NCBI GenBank assembly: GCA_948567375.1
Contig: OX419756.1
Coordinates: 36,718,333 to 36,782,332 of the forward strand
Source of the DNA: Lunularia cruciata
Taxonomy: Eukaryota > Streptophyta > Marchantiopsida > Lunulariales > Lunulariaceae
DNA: 64,000 bases
Reading direction: 5' to 3'
Below are positions 1 to 11,024 of the stretch, one piece after another; positions within the stretch are counted from its first letter, which is position 1, and every line of letters begins with the position of its first letter. Below the pieces are notes generated by a model. It saw only the letters and a list, made by a program, of their open reading frames with translations, had not been told where the DNA came from and searched no databases. The position numbers were made by a program, and so were the translations under genes.

Positions 1-1704
1 TGAAGGAGCCATAGAGCAAGCTTTAAAGGAAGATAGGTCTGTTTTTGCAATGTGGATCAAGCTGATTGCACAAGCACAATCTGAGGAGAGCCAAGAGCCT
101 CATCAAGCAAGGGTTGATCAGATAGTTCAAGAGTTTATGAATGTGTTTCCGGATGATTTGCCAAAGGGATTACCCTCCGATTGTGGTATGCCCTTCAAGA
201 TTGAGTTAGTGCTAGGGAGTACTCCAATGAGTAGACCAATCTATAGGCTCTCACCAAAGGAGTTGGAGGAGTGATGAACAACACTTATGGAGTTGTTGGA
301 GAAGGACTTCATACAACATAGTACCTCTCCTTGGGGAGCACCTGTACTATTCATTCCAAAGAAGGATGGAGGACTTTGTTTCTATATTGATTATCGTGGG
401 CTCAATGAACAAATAGTGAAGAATGCATATCCTTTGCCTTGGATTGATGACTTGCTTGATTAATTGAGTGGAGCACAATAAATTTGCAAACTAGATCTTC
501 ATAGTGGCTATTGGAAAATCCCCATTGATAGGGAGGATGTGCAAAAGACTGCCTTTTGTACAAGGTATGGGCATTATGAGTGGAGAGTTCTACCTTTTTG
601 GCTCACTAATGCTCCAATAGTCTTCATGGATCAGATACATTGGGTGTTGCATGGACTATTGGATTGGTACATGGTGGTGTTCTTGGATGATATCTTAATC
701 TATAGCAAGACAAAGGTAGAACACATGAATCACATGTGAGAAGTCCTAAGACGACTACGACAATGGAAATTTTATTGTAAGAAGTCAAAGTGTGCCTTTT
801 GGAAAAAGAGATTTACCTTCTTGGGTCACAAGATCTCATCAAAGGGGATCAAGATGGAAGAGGAGAAAATCAAGGCCATTACTGATTAGCCTACTCCAGA
901 GGATGCTACAAAAGTATGGGCATTTAATGGATTTGCCAATTTGTACCAATGGTTCATTCATTATTATGCTCATGTGGATGCACCATTGACTGACCTCTTA
1001 GGAAGGAACTTGAGCTTCCAATGGACCACCAAGCACAAAGAAACATTCTAGAAGTTTAAACATATGGTGTCTTCAAGACCCATCCTTCAACCGTATGATC
1101 CTCAACTACCCTGTGTGGTTGATTTTGATGCTTCTAACTTTGCAATTGGAGTTGTGTTGTAACAAGAATTCCCAAAGGGACTACATCCCGTTGTCTTTGT
1201 GTCTTTCCGACTAAATATGGCTGAAAGAAATTACTCTACTTGAGACCAAGAATAACTTGCAATGGTATATGTCACCAAAGTATGGAGGCATTATCTCTTG
1301 GGGAAACAAGTGATCATGCAAATGGATCACAAACCATTGTTGTAGACCTTACACTTGGAACACATGAAGAGTCGACAACATCGATGGGAGAAACAACTCC
1401 AATTTTTTGACATCAAAATTGAGTACAAACCAAGTTGGTTCCATTTCATCCCTAATGCTCTATCATGGAAACCTGATTTGAAGTCTCTTCTTCTCATCAC
1501 GACAACAATTACAATGGTGTCAATTGATTCCAAGGCCCAAAATGAGTTTTGGTCAACTCTACAACAAGATCACTTCTTCCAAATGTTACATGGTCATCTT
1601 ACAACATGCAACAAGGAGTACAACACCTTCTCCTTCAAGGAATGCCTTTTATTCCATGAGAACCCGGATCTATGTTCCAGCCAAAGCTGATCTCCTACCT
1701 ATAT
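1..1704 (+). pseudogene. B1 pol fragment: linker, reverse transcriptase, RNase H (broken)
   Basis: This is the middle of a chromovirus polyprotein, which copies element RNA into DNA inside virus-like particles. The first ~45 bases encode the last unit of a 20-residue repeat seen more fully in B2 and B3. A protease-RT linker follows, ending in PIYRLSPKELEE near 240-270. The RT core then has FLDD in the YxDD active-site position near 678-692. RNase H begins with VDFDASNFAIG near 1120 and continues past DHKPLL near 1325. Stops interrupt it at several points, including just after 270 and inside the RT. It ends at the A1 junction, and integrase resumes at 30261. Family assignment is firm from collinearity with B2. 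Confidence 0.85.
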
Positions 1705-2148
1705 TATAACACTCATTTGTGCATATATGTGGTATTGTGATATTTAGCTTGGTATTACAAGTACTTGAGATATATTATTTATATAGAGATAAAGGATGGT
1801 TCTACATTAGTCATGATTAGCTAAAGTTAGTCAAAGCTAAGATAGAAGGGACCTTACTTAAGAGGAAGTGGAAAAGATGAGCACCATTATTTTGGATTCT
1901 AGTGTGTTGACTTGGTATTATTCCTAGGTGTTTGGCTTTGAGGAAAGAGTTGAGAACTCTTGGGCATGCAACCCTTTTTGTTTTAGATTTTTTTATAGTC
2001 CAAGGATAGCCCATGTGAAGGAATTCTTGACTTAGTGGTTGGGTCAAGATAAGATCACATGTTTAGTGGAATATGCCCATGTGGATGGATATTCCTTTAT
2101 ACTTTACTTGACTTTTAGCCTAAGTAACTTGAGTCACTCCAGTAATTA
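1705..2148 (+). repeat. A1 5' LTR, left part
   Basis: It matches 29569-30010 and the solo LTR at 41970. Its first bases are TATAACAC where the 3' LTR has TGTAACAC, so the terminal TG has become TA. It stops in the middle of the sequence AGTAATTAGTAAC, where G1 inserted with duplication AATTA, and resumes at 18307. Confidence 0.88.
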
Positions 2149-2373
2149 TGTGGTACCCACAATTTTTTTTTTCAAAAAAGAGAAGAAGAAGTGTATAGAG
2201 AAGTCGGATTGCGCCTGTATGGCCAAAGAAGGCAAAGAAAAGAGTCTTCGGGATGAAACCCGAAGTAAAGTGACTTTGGGTCATAAGGCAAAGTACTCGA
2301 AAATGCCCTATCAGCATACAACCTGAAGTAAGGAGTCTTTGTATCGGGGGGAGCTCAACCCGAGGCAAACCCA
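2149..2373 (+). repeat. G1 5' LTR remnant (first ~225 bp)
   Basis: It is nearly identical to the first ~225 bases of the 3' LTR at 6006 and of the solo LTRs at 30529 and 47783. Similarity stops at about 2373, where gag-end sequence begins directly. A single deletion removed the rest of the LTR, the primer site and most of gag. Confidence 0.85.
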
Positions 2374-2842
2374 CCAATGCCAATATTACATTCAAGCAAT
2401 TGTGGGAAGATAACAAGCTATACAAGAAGCAGCTGAATTTGGCACTCAAGAAGGTGAGATAGATGTCAAAGAAGGACCTGCCTGCTATCTATCGTATTGA
2501 ACAAGAAGATTTGGGATCTCCTGAGGTAGATGCGGAGATTGCATGGTGCATGATCATATTGATACCATTGATTTGGAGTCCGGTGTGAATGTCATGACTG
2601 AAGATACTGCAAATCGACTTGAGTATCATACGTTTGAGCCAACACCCCGAGTGTTGAAGTTTGCAGACCAAACCAGGAGACGGCCTTTGGGCATGATGTC
2701 AAACATAACCATGATCATTGGAGGGGTTCCCTTCAAGTTGAACTACATTGTGTTGCAACCAGTGACAAAAACTGGTTACCCTTTGTTGATCGGAAGACCT
2801 TGGTTGTACAGTGCCCAAGTTGTGGTGGATTGGCATCAGTAG
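2374..2842 (+). pseudogene. G1 gag tail and aspartic protease remnant
   Basis: From 2543 the frame encodes a retropepsin-like domain. The active-site region reads LESGVNVM where an Asp-Ser/Thr-Gly triad is expected, so the catalytic Asp appears changed to Glu. The end reads PLLIGRPWLYSAQV, typical of Athila-type proteases. A TAG at about 2840 ends the frame before the linker to RT. The 170 bases before it are probably the C-terminus of gag, with one stop. The enzyme would have cut the Gag-Pol polyprotein. This copy is inactive. Confidence 0.75.
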
Positions 2843-5800
2843 AAGTTAAGATTCAAGGACATATCGTCCGAAGATCAGAAGCTGGTGATTGTGAGTTGGA
2901 CAAAAGTTCCCCACCTTGGGGAAACAAGTTCATTGGAAGAGGAGGACGAATCCAAAGACTCATTGTCTTCGTCCTCAGACAAATCCGAAGACAAAGTCCA
3001 AGTTAATTATTTGGAATGCTACGAGGTGGATGTCAAAGATGAAGATCCATATGACCTCGCCTTGGGTGAACCTGACTTGGAGGAAGGGGGTTTGATGGCA
3101 GCTCACCTCAGGTTAAGCCAAGTAAGCCACGTTGAAGGAGTCATCAACCCCGATGACTGTCAAGATGTTTTATTGACCGAAGGAAAAATTTTAAAATTTT
3201 TGAAGATAGTCACTTCAGAGGAGTTGGCAGGATACACTGCCTTGTTCATAGAATTCCAGGATGTATTTGCCTGGTCTATTGATCAAATGCCGGGTATTCC
3301 ACAAGAATTTGGAGAACACCGGATTGATCTAGTTGAAGGTGTAGTTCCGGTTCGGCAATGACAATACCACCTAAACCTGAAGTACTCGCTTTTGGTGAAA
3401 GATGAAATCGACAAGTACTCAGGGGCCGGAATCATCTTCCCTATCTTAAGTAGTGAATGGGTCTCCCCCATTATCATTGTCCCAAAGAAGAAAACAGGGA
3501 AGATTCGAGTGTGCCAAGACTTCGGGAAGTTGAACGCAGTCACAAGGAAAGATCATCATCCCTTGCCTTTTACCAATACAATTTTAGATCAGGTAGCAAG
3601 TCATCCTTGTTATAGCTTTCTTGATGGATTTTCAAGGTACAATCAAGTATCCATTCGAGAAGAAGACAAGGATAAAACCACATTCACGACCGACTGGGGC
3701 ACTTTTGCTTACAATCAAATGCCCTTTGGGTTGTGTAATGCTCCCGCTACTTTCCAGCGGATGATGAATTCAATCTTCAAAGATTTCCTACACAAATTTG
3801 TGGAAGTTTTCATTGATGATTTTTGTGTGTTTGGGCAAAGAGATGTACATTTAGATTACCTTTGCCAAACTTTTGAAAGGTGTCATTTTGCCAGCTTGTC
3901 ATTACACTCGGAGAAATGCTTCTTCGCAATGAAGGAGGGAATTCTTCTGGGGCATCGAGTGTCAATCCGAGGTATTGAAGTCGATGTTGATGTCAAGAAG
4001 GTTAAGATAATTGCAGCTTTGGAATCCTTGAAGAACATCCGGGAGCTGAGAGCCTTCTTGGGACATGTCGGATACTATAGACGCTTTGTGTCAAATTATG
4101 CGGTGCTTGCTGCACCACTTACAAAGCTTCTGAAGAAATCCAAAGACTATATGTGGGAAGCAAATCAAGAAGAAGCTTTCCAGGTGTTGAAGAAGAAACT
4201 GGTTGAAGCACCAGTTATGAGGGCCCCAAATTGGGACTTCCCTTTTCATGTATATGTGGACACTTTGTCCATGGCCATTGGAGTTGTCTTAAGTCAAAAG
4301 GACAAAAATAAGAAGGACTACCCGATGTATTATGCCAGCCGACAACTTTCAGTTTCCGAAAAGAATTATTTGATGACTAAAAGAGAAGCACTTGGAATGG
4401 TGTATGCTTGCAAGAAATTTCACCACTATCTATTGGGATATGAGTTTGTCATCTATGTTGACCACTAGGCATTGCAACATTTGGTCAAGAAGGCAGATTT
4501 ATCCGGGCAAATTGCAAGATGGATCTTGTTGTTACAAGAATTCACATATACTATACAAGTAAGGAAGGGAGCTTTGCATTCAAATGCGGACTTCCTGTCT
4601 AGGTTAGAAACTCAAGACCAGGAGTGGGAAATTGACGATCGGTTTCTTGACAAAGAGTTGTATCAATTATCAGCAATGCAAAGTACAAGGTATGCAAGAG
4701 AATATCACTATCTGCATACTCTCCATTGTCCTGAAGGGATGGACCCGGAGTAGAGGGCAGTCTTTCTCAGGAAAATGAGGGCGTACTAGCTCAAACACAA
4801 CATTTTATTTAAAATGGGCGAAGACAAAGTACTTTGGCGATGCTTGGAGTCATACGAAGTAGGAGGAGTGATTGAATCTTTACACTCCAAAGCATCGGGA
4901 GGACACTATGCTCTGAAGAATACTATAAAGAAAATTCTTTTGGTAGGGTATTGGTAGCCTACAATGTACAAAGACGTGCATGCTGATATCCAAAGCTGTG
5001 ATGCTTGTCAAAGAACGGGGAAGCCGACGGCTACTTCTCAATGGCCTTTGAGACCAATTTTGCCTTTGGCTCCATTTGAGAAATGGGGGATTGATTTTGT
5101 GGGTCCCATTCAACTACTAACCCAAGTCACAAGGAGCGATACATTTTGGTTTGCACTGACTATGCTACCAAGATGGTCGAAGCTGAAGCAACTTGCAGAG
5201 ATGATGCTGAAACTATGGCGGAGTTTTTCTTTTGAAACATCATCTCCCGATATGGGTGTCCTTTGGAATTGGTCGGTGACCGAGGAACACACTTTTTGAA
5301 CTTGGTAATGGAGGCGTTAACCAAATACTTTCAGATTAAACATTGGAAGATGACTCCTTATAATCCAAAAGCAAATGGCTTAACGGAAAAGTTGAATGGG
5401 TTACTTTGCAAAATTTTGAATAAGATGACTATCAATTATGCCTATGATTGGGATACAAAATTACCAGCCGCGTTGTGGGCATATCAAATGACAGAAAATA
5501 TTACAACCAAACAAACTCCATACTTCTTGACATATGGCTTGCATCCCATACTGCCAATTGAATTTGAAGTACCGACATATTGGATTCTTTGCAAAGAATG
5601 ACTGTCGGAGGAAGACAGTCAGGATCTTTGGATTCATCAACTAATGTGGTTAGATCAGAAAAGAGACGATGCAATACAAAACACAAAGGAAGTACAAGCG
5701 CAGAGGAAAGTCAGGCATGATAAGCATATCAAGCCTGGGACTGTACGTGAAGGAGACTTGGTTTTGTTATATGACAATCACCGAATATTTTTTCCAGGCA

Positions 5801-5994
5801 AGCTACATTTGAGGTGGATGGGTCCTTATCGAGTTCTTCATCTTTATGAAAATGGGTCCATGCAGCTTGTAGATCTGGAGGGTAATCCTTTTGCCACTCG
5901 AGTAAATGGGTGGAGAGTTGGGAGATATTGGACCATAGACTCGGAAGTCTCTAAGACACCCAAGGTCTATGTTTGCTGGGACGCTCACATTTGA
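2843..5994 (+). pseudogene. G1 pol: RT, RNase H, integrase (Athila-like), broken
   Basis: A protease-RT linker rich in Asp, Glu and Ser (2885-3360) precedes RT from ~3392. RT shows MPFGLCNAPATFQRMM and FIDDFCVFG, a form I associate with Athila/Tat elements. RNase H ends near DADFLSR-like sequence at ~4610. Integrase has the zinc-binding H-H-C-C part (~4890-5010), Asp in WGIDFVGP (~5090), Asp in LVGDRGTHF (~5275) and Glu in NGLTEK (~5385). The tail has FPGKLHLRWMGPYRV (~5795), also Athila-like. In-frame stops lie at about 2840, 3359, 4466, 4751, 4787 and 4955, and one frameshift lies near 5150. Most stops sit where CAG (Gln) or CGA (Arg) would fit. Confidence 0.88.
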
Positions 5995-6005
5995 GGGAGG
6001 GGGTA
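5993..6005 (+). other. G1 polypurine tract
   Basis: GAGGGAGGGGG plus TA lies between the integrase stop and the TGTGG start of the 3' LTR. This is the plus-strand primer site expected for an LTR retrotransposon. It fixes 6006 as the LTR start, and so shows that the long reading frame downstream lies in the LTR. Confidence 0.85.
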
Positions 6006-6752
6006 TGTGGTACCCACATTTTTTGTTTTTTTTCAAAATAAAGAAGAAGAAGTGTATAGAGAAGTCAGATTGCGCATGTATGGCCAAAGAAGGTGAAGAA
6101 AAGAGTCTTCGGGATGAAACCTGAAGTAAAGTGACTTTGGGTCATAAGGCAAAGTACTTGGAAATGCTCTGTCAACATACAACCCAAAGTATGGAATCCT
6201 CGTATCGGGGGGAGCTCAACCCGAGGTGAAGTCAGTCTAACAACCTTTCATTGGGGCGAGAAATTCAAGAAGGGACCGTTCAAAACCGGCGGCCCATACA
6301 CGTGAAGTATGATTGACAGTGACAAGCGCATGTAGGAGTTGTGATTTCTCGGTAGAAACTCAAATTGAAGAGAGACAAAGAAAGTGCAACTTTATAAAAT
6401 TGGGCTCGCAACAAAGCAATGTCGAGAAATTTTCCTTTGCCGTTGAGAAGTCGTCCTGTAGGTGATCGTGGGAAGGGAAATAGAGTTGAAGACATGCTAG
6501 TGTGTAAGGGAGAAGTCGAGAGAGTGACACCGAGAGACAATGAGAAAGCAGGAGAGATGTGAGGAGGAAAGAAGAACTCCGAGTTCACAATGAGGAATCA
6601 TGCAATTTGGAGGTTAGACGTAATCGCAAGAATCAAAGTCTTGAGCCGACTTTGGATTATGTTCTTGGCATGGAACGGGAATGTTAGTTTTCTAGGTTTC
6701 ATGACTGAGATCACCAAGAGCAAGTGTCTTGATGGGCCCAAGGAAGAAGGGA
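6006..6752 (+). repeat. G1 3' LTR, left part
   Basis: It starts TGTGGTACCCACA directly after the purine tract and matches the solo LTR from 30529. A TATA-like box (TTTATAAAAT, ~6391-6400) lies about 20-28 bases before the ATG at 6419. It breaks at 6752 where D1 inserted, and resumes at 16675 (GGGAAGAGAGG). Confidence 0.9.
6419..6752 (+). pseudogene. LTR-encoded coiled-coil protein of G1, N-terminal part
   Basis: This is the start of the same protein that is uninterrupted in solo LTR G2 (30943). The ATG at 6419 is followed by MSRNFPLPLRSR, and later MRNHAIWRLDVIARIKVLSR. A TGA interrupts it near 6558 and D1 splits it at 6752. The remainder is at 16675-17507. The function is unknown. Confidence 0.75.
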
Positions 6753-7414
6753 TGTCGTGCGTATATACATTGCTACACAACATACATTGTTGTCAACATC
6801 ATACACTATAAAAGCACAACTCACACATAAGTCATACATAGACTCTAAAGTGCCACAATAATCAGATTGCTTAACACTCTCAACTCAACTCAACTCAGAT
6901 CAGTACTTGATCTGTCACTCTATAAATTGCCAACAACTGGGCACTGATTACAGTCAAGCCACACCCACTCAAGCATAGAGAATCCAAGTGACGCTCGCCG
7001 GCCTCTGTCCACCATAGCCAGGAACTCGAAGGCTCAACATCAGAGAAGTGAGCTCTCTGGAGCTCACTTTGAAACTATACCCCCTGGACTCGAGCTAGCC
7101 CTGAAACCCTAACGGTCCCGCTGACGGCACACTCGACGGTGCAAACGGTGCAAAGTGACGGTGGGCCCCACCGTGAAGTCAGTACCCCAAACACAAAATC
7201 TAACCGTCGGAAAGTAGTCCTTGAGAAACTGCTAGAATAACTCTAACTACCATCACTGGAACTCTAGTGTCCGAGCATCTAGATGCGGAACTACAAATGG
7301 CGTGACAACTGTCGTGCGTATATACATCGCTACACAACATACATCGCTGTCAACATCATACACTATAAAAGCACAACTCACACATAAGTCATACATAGAC
7401 TCTAAAGTGCCACA
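6753..7414 (-). repeat. D1 3' LTR region with a duplicated 105-bp segment (R-LTR-R)
   Basis: The segment 6753-6857 recurs at 7310-7414, starting TGTCGTGCG and ending GTGCCACA with few differences. Between them, 6858-7307 matches the 5' LTR at 16224-16674. The second R copy is joined to the LTR by AC at 7308-7309, giving the near palindrome GTGACA-AC-TGTCG. The 5' LTR has no R copy. Which part is the true LTR is unclear: the outer end of R at 6753 is an insertion end, yet R also touches the purine tract. Confidence 0.7.
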
Positions 7415-7427
7415 ATCGCCCCCCTAG
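7415..7427 (-). other. D1 polypurine tract
   Basis: On the minus strand the sequence is AGGGGGGCGATT, just before TGTGGCAC of the inner R copy. It is the likely plus-strand primer site. Confidence 0.6.
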
Positions 7428-7583
7428 CTGGCGGTTAGGTCCCTCTAACTCCAGATAGCCATCTACTCTAAGTATATGGTATACCCTCTAATGGGCAAAG
7501 ATCAGGAGGCCGGGTGCTATGGAGCCCCATCGTAAGTCGCCTGTCTGCAATCTATACCATATAAAGAATGAACTAGCTATAGT

Positions 7584-8828
7584 TCAAGTACATCTAGGAC
7601 ATAACCACTGTCCCTGAGGAACCACCGTGAGGGGAGGAGTCATACATGCCATATGCCATCCTCTCGAACAACTATCACACACTAACATAGTAGCAGCTCC
7701 ACCAGAAGAGCCACATAACATACACCTCAAGCCTGCACGTACAAGTGCCAAGCTTGGGTCCATAGTACCATCAATGTTTGGAAGGTGGCATGGCGCACAA
7801 TTGCGCACATGATCCTTCCAAACAACACCATCACGTCCTTCTAACACAAGGACTCCAGATGGCAAAACCTCACGCACTCTCAAGATAGTGCGGCCTGTAG
7901 AAACATCAAGTGTCGTCGGTGCTGTTTGCTGTAGATATACATAGTCGCCTGGATGAAATCGATGGATCGAGGGTCTATAACCTCCTCCTCGAATGGTAGC
8001 ATAGCGTAAAGTATCTCTATGCTGAGCAATCGCCAAGTTCTCAAAGGCCATCGGCATCACTCTCCGAAAGATCTCTGCCCGTTGAGAACATGCGCTCATC
8101 CATACATTGGGGTCATCCAAGTCCAAAACTATAGTAGCATCTTGACGAATGGCTGCAGGTAAATCTGGATCTCGTCCATAGAGTAGGAAGTATGGAGAGA
8201 AGGATGCTAAGGAGGCTTGCCGGCTGAACCGATAGCCCATGGCCAACCAAGGTAATTGGAGATCCCAATCTCCCAAGTGGCCTCTCTACAAACCATACTT
8301 TCGCAATCCTCTCTTCACCGTCTGAACCACTCTCTCTGCTAAGCCATTTGCCTCAGGGTGATCTCGGGATGTAGTACGATGATCAATCAAAGCCTTGTCA
8401 CACAAGACCTGAAACTCTCCCAAGAACTCTGTACCCTGATCAGTCAAAACCTCAGCTGGTGCACCAAAATGACTAAGAACTCGATCCAGGAACGAGTAAG
8501 CTGTCCCTTCACTAGACTTGTCAGGAAGTGCCACCAACTCAATCCACTTAGAGAAGTGCTCCACCATCACCAAAACATACAGATGATGTCTCACAGTCAG
8601 CGGTAAAGGTCCGGCAAAGTCCAAACTCCAACGGTAACCCAATCCCATGATAGGTAATGGGTGTAACTGTGGCGTAGGAGCATTGAATGATACTCTAACT
8701 CGGTCACAAACCATACATCTGGCAACAAACTGCTGTACCTTGGTCTGCATACCGCGCCACCAATAATGACTCTAAAGTAAGCTATATGTACGCTTTACTC
8801 CAAAATGTCCTAGCTCCTCATGAGCATG
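7584..8828 (-). pseudogene. D1 integrase with C-terminal PHD finger
   Basis: Integrase inserts the DNA copy into the chromosome. The zinc-binding part begins HAHEELGHFG near 8828 and ends at CMVC (~8690). The catalytic residues are Asp in WSLDFAGPL (~8615), Asp in VLTDQGTEF (~8435) and Glu in DHPEANGLAE (~8360). A C-terminal domain follows, with HPGDYVYLQQ near 7950. The protein ends in a PHD zinc finger (7590-7724) where chromoviruses carry a chromodomain. Two in-frame TAG codons (8772-8774 and 8286-8288) interrupt it. Gln would fit at both, so these look like recent C-to-T changes. The end is a TGA at 7584. Confidence 0.88.
7590..7724 (-). other. PHD finger domain at the D1 integrase C-terminus
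   Basis: The spacing of zinc ligands is C-x2-C-x11-C-x2-C-x4-H-x2-C-x14-C-x2-C, exactly C4HC3. Trp stands two residues before the last Cys pair (QWLCPRC), as in canonical PHD fingers. PHD fingers are known to bind histone H3 tails. Here it could direct integration or particle components to particular chromatin, by analogy with the chromodomain of chromoviruses. All eight ligands are intact in this copy. Confidence 0.88.
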
Positions 8829-10697
8829 ACGGACCAACTGTGGTCTCTGTGATGGAAGTGGTACTACTCGCACTCTACCATCCTCCCATACACGCAAAAG
8901 GTATCTACCCTCCAATCTGAACCGTCTGGCTCGCTGAAGAATACGGTCTCTCTCCTTGGCCCCAACTGTGCCACCCACAACACCAGTGCGAAGATAGTCC
9001 ATCACTAAGACATCATCATGAATGTCTCGCTGAACTGTACCAATATCTTTACTCTCTGGATCTGTGACCACAATAACTCCTCTTGTATGCGCTAAGAGAG
9101 ATACCACCAAAGTCTCTGCAAATATACACAAAAAGGCCGATGCATGCCAACCTGGCACCATCTCCTCATCTGTCTCACCATGCCAACATGCTCCGGTCTG
9201 ATCCTGCTGGCTGGGACATGGGTTTCTACTCAACCCATTTGCATCACGGTTCACCACTCCAGGTCTGTGAACAACCGTGAAATCATACTCCTGTAAAATC
9301 AGAGCCCATCGTGTAAGCTTCCCTGAAAGCTTGTCGGACTCCATCAACCACTTCAGCGGCTGATGATCAGTGATGAGAGTGAAGGGGTTACCAAATAGGT
9401 AACATCGGAAATGTGCTCCTGCCCAAACTGCTGCCAAGCACTCTCCCTCATATGAACTATACTTCGCCTCCACTGAATTGTTGGAGCGACTAGCATAGGG
9501 CACCACAAACTCCTTCTCCTCATCATCATGCTGGGTGAGCACCGCTCCAAGCCCCAACATACTCCAATCAGTGTGAACCTGAAATGGTCGTCCCCTGATC
9601 GGTCTCCTCAAAATAGGAGCAGATGTCAACCTCTCCTTGAGCTCTACAAAAGCTCTCTCCTGCTCATCTCCCCAACACCACTCTTGTGTAAGCTTGGTCA
9701 GCTTTGTCAAGGCCTTGGCAATGGCACTAAATCCTCTAACATAGCGGCGATAGAAGTTTGCCAACCCAAGGAATGCTCGCACTCTACTCACATCCGTAGG
9801 CCGAGGAATACGTGCAATAGCCTCCACCTTGGTCTGCTGGACACCAAGTCCTCCGGGGTAGATTGTGTGACCCAAATACTCAACCTGCTTGTGGAAGAAC
9901 CTACACTTCCCAGGATGTAGTTTGAGTCCATGAGATCTCAACCTCTCAAACACCTCCAACAAATGTCGCTCATGCTCCTCCACAGTAGTGCTATACACCA
10001 AAATGTCATCAATATAGCACCGAGCAAAATCCAGTCCAGCTAGGATCCTATCCATGACCCTCTGGAACTCAGCAGGAGCATTCTTCAACCCAAATGGTAA
10101 GAATCTCCATTGATATAACACATCCTTGCCGTGAGGATCAATAGCCCAAAATGTTGTCTTGGACTTATCTTCCTCCCTGATCGGCAACTGATGATATCCC
10201 GCTCGAAGATCCAAAGTACTGAAGACCTTTGCATGCCCAATCGCATCAAAAATCTCCTCCGGTGTAGGCATGGCATACCGATCAGCCCTGGTCTGTCGGT
10301 TGATAGGACGGTAATCTCCACACATCTGCCTATCTGTATAGTTGCCATGCATATCCTTCTTGGCTGGCATCACTGTCGCTGATGCATACTCTCCATGTGA
10401 AATCTCGACCAAACCAGCCTCAAAAAGGTCACTACTCCGGCTCTGAATCAATGTCCTCTCCATCTCACTATATCGATAAGGACGTCGGAAAATAGGTGTG
10501 TCGCTAGTCAGCTCAATCTGTATACCAGGTCCCTTCAGAGCACCCAAATCCTTCATACTGAAGGCAAAACAACTCGTGTGACTCCTCAAGAACCTCCAAA
10601 CCCTCCGTCTTTCCTCTCCAATAAGCTTGGGTCCAAGATCTGGCTCCCAAGTATCCTCTGTAACTGTAGTAGGAGTGGAAGACGTACTGACTGGCTG
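8829..10697 (-). pseudogene. D1 reverse transcriptase and RNase H
   Basis: Except for the bounding TAGs at 10698 and 8772, this is one open stretch of about 600 codons. RT shows the ADRYAMPTPEEIFDAIG region, FLPFGLKNAPAEFQRVMD, and the YIDD active site at 10005-10016. RNase H includes FQVHTDWSMLGLGAVL (~9570) and TDHQPLKWLME (~9355). An RNase H-to-integrase linker lies near 9000-9250. It is in the same frame as the methyltransferase upstream and integrase downstream, so one polyprotein is expected. The YIDD and the AFLGLANFYRRYVRGFS motif are ordinary for Ty3/gypsy. Confidence 0.92.
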
Positions 10698-11024
10698 CTA
10701 TACTGGGCCCTTGGGAGCAATGGTGTCATGCTCCCGACCACTAGAGGTCCCAACCTCTGTGTGAAAAACTCCTTCCACTCTGGCTGCATCCCATGTGGAC
10801 CAAGGGTGTAATCCAAGTAGCCCACGCTCACCTGGATGGACTCCAAGTAGACCACTCTCCCTAGTAGCTACTGGATGTGTCCCAAGAATACCATGTCCAC
10901 TCGGTCCATTGCCCCCAGCATGTGCCTGAATCGTCTCAATAGGCACAGGGCTCACAAGCGTCCGAGTGGTGATGCCTATCAAGCGCATCCTACGTTGCTC
11001 TACCAAACCAAGGCTCACAATCCA
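10698..11024 (-). other. D1 spacer between methyltransferase and RT with G-x-L-G-x-H-P repeats
   Basis: This translated spacer, in the methyltransferase-RT frame, contains three imperfect repeats of the form G-(I/L)-L-G-x-H-P around 10800-10900 (GILGTHP, GLLGVHP, GLLGLHP). Its role is unknown. It ends at a TAG at 10698-10700, after which the RT frame continues. Confidence 0.6.

Noticed and set aside
6753..7414. Separate TRIM element with 105-bp terminal repeats
   Set aside because: The interior is exactly the D LTR, and no duplication flanks the R-R unit by itself. No primer site follows the first R copy.
8358..8606. Plus-strand reading frames over D1
   Set aside because: They overlap conserved minus-strand integrase, RT and gag and have no motifs.
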